Shown: piece by piece, positions 5,484 to 5,883 of the stretch
How positions within the stretch are numbered: position 1 is the first letter of the stretch
How the letters are laid out: each line of letters starts with the position of its first letter
Source: an uncultured Clostridia bacterium
Lineage (GTDB): Bacteria; Bacillota; Clostridia; Oscillospirales; Ruminococcaceae
Assembly (NCBI GenBank): GCA_947175045.1
Contig: CAMWLH010000149.1
Span: 1 to 5,883 of the forward strand
Direction of reading: 5' to 3'
DNA length: 5,883 bases
The notes under the pieces: model-generated
The model's input: only the letters and a program-made list of their open reading frames with translations
Told to the model about the DNA's origin: nothing
Database searches by the model: none
Position numbers and translations under genes: made by a program

Positions 5484-5883
5484 TTATATCATAAGCTCCA
5501 GCGCGTCCTGGAAGCCCTTTGCGGCGCACAGATCCATTACGGAATCTCCCGCGTTGTTCTTTATATTGAAGTCCGCGCCCGCTCTCAGAAGATATCTGAC
5601 CAGCTTTTCGCCGCACCACTTGCAGGCGATAAGCAGCGGGGTATTCCCCATGTTGTCACGCGCGTTGAGATCGGCTCCCGCCTTTACCAGAGCCTTTACG
5701 CTATTCTCCGGTCCCCGTACTGCCAGGTGGAGAGGAGTGGTACCGTCGTTCGCCGCGGCGTTGACGTTCGCCCCGTTTTCGATAAGCGCGAGTGTTATCG
5801 GAACGTTGGAGTAAGCCTCGGTTCGGCTGCCCACAGCGGAGAAATTAGTGGTGCACAGCGACTCCATCAGCACGGTGTACCCT
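5484..5883 (-). CDS. Ankyrin-repeat protein, 5' end outside the window
   Basis: The reading frame is open to the window edge, and the residues just beyond any possible internal start (GYTVLMESL) are themselves the beginning of an ankyrin repeat, so the true start lies beyond 5883. A GTG at 5873 is in frame but has no ribosome site that can be seen. About 133 residues are present. They hold four repeats: GYTVLMESL...GANVNA, GTTPLHLAV...GADLNA, GNTPLLIAC...GADFNI and a C-terminal cap AGDSVMDLC. The first repeat is longer than normal, with about ten extra residues (TTNFSAVGSRTEAYSN) between its two helices. No enzymatic or membrane part is visible. It is probably a cytoplasmic binding protein made from the same mRNA as the two genes after it. 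Confidence 0.85.
   Translation of the reverse strand, partial: GYTVLMESLCTTNFSAVGSRTEAYSNVPITLALIENGANVNAAANDGTTPLHLAVRGPENSVKALVKAGADLNARDNMGNTPLLIACKWCGEKLVRYLLRAGADFNIKNNAGDSVMDLCAAKGFQDALELMI

Overview
The window looks like chromosomal DNA of a fibre-degrading anaerobic Firmicute of the Clostridia (Ruminococcus/Oscillospiraceae-like). The reasons are strong AAGGAG-type ribosome sites, a sigma-A type promoter with an extended -10, tightly overlapping genes, a short lipoprotein signal, and a short histidine kinase of a type familiar from these bacteria. Coding regions are fairly GC-rich while the leading intergenic stretch is very AT-rich. The taxonomic call is inference; no marker gene is present.

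Bases 1-3925 (plus strand) hold one compact operon. An AT-rich leader (1-176) carries a well-formed promoter and a small palindrome that could be a repressor site. It is followed by a cytoplasmic GH27 alpha-galactosidase (177-1400), a 67-residue four-cysteine putative zinc protein (1400-1603), a GH26 beta-mannanase-type lipoprotein (1625-2995) and a one-membrane-segment histidine kinase (2995-3906). Two of the three junctions are one-base stop/start overlaps (TAATG, TGATG) and the third gap is 21 nt, so one mRNA and translational coupling are likely. A hairpin with a U tract closes the operon; the kinase stop codon lies in its loop. The logic suggests galactomannan use: the surface-anchored mannanase cuts the backbone, oligosaccharides are taken up, and alpha-galactosidase removes galactose side groups inside the cell. 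No transporter and no response regulator is in the window.

Bases 3996-5883 (minus strand) hold the end of a convergent operon: an ankyrin-repeat protein whose 5' end lies outside the window (5484-5883), a 148-residue TPR-like protein (5028-5474) and a ten-repeat ankyrin protein (4038-5015), spaced 9 and 12 nt apart and followed by their own terminator. None has a signal peptide or membrane segment; they look like cytoplasmic protein-binding scaffolds of unknown purpose. The 3907-4037 gap holds the two facing terminators and no gene.

No RNA gene, insertion sequence, CRISPR array or attachment site was seen. The points most worth a second look are the kinase without a response regulator fused by translation to a mannanase, the small Cys4 protein between the two glycosidases, and the ankyrin-TPR-ankyrin operon.
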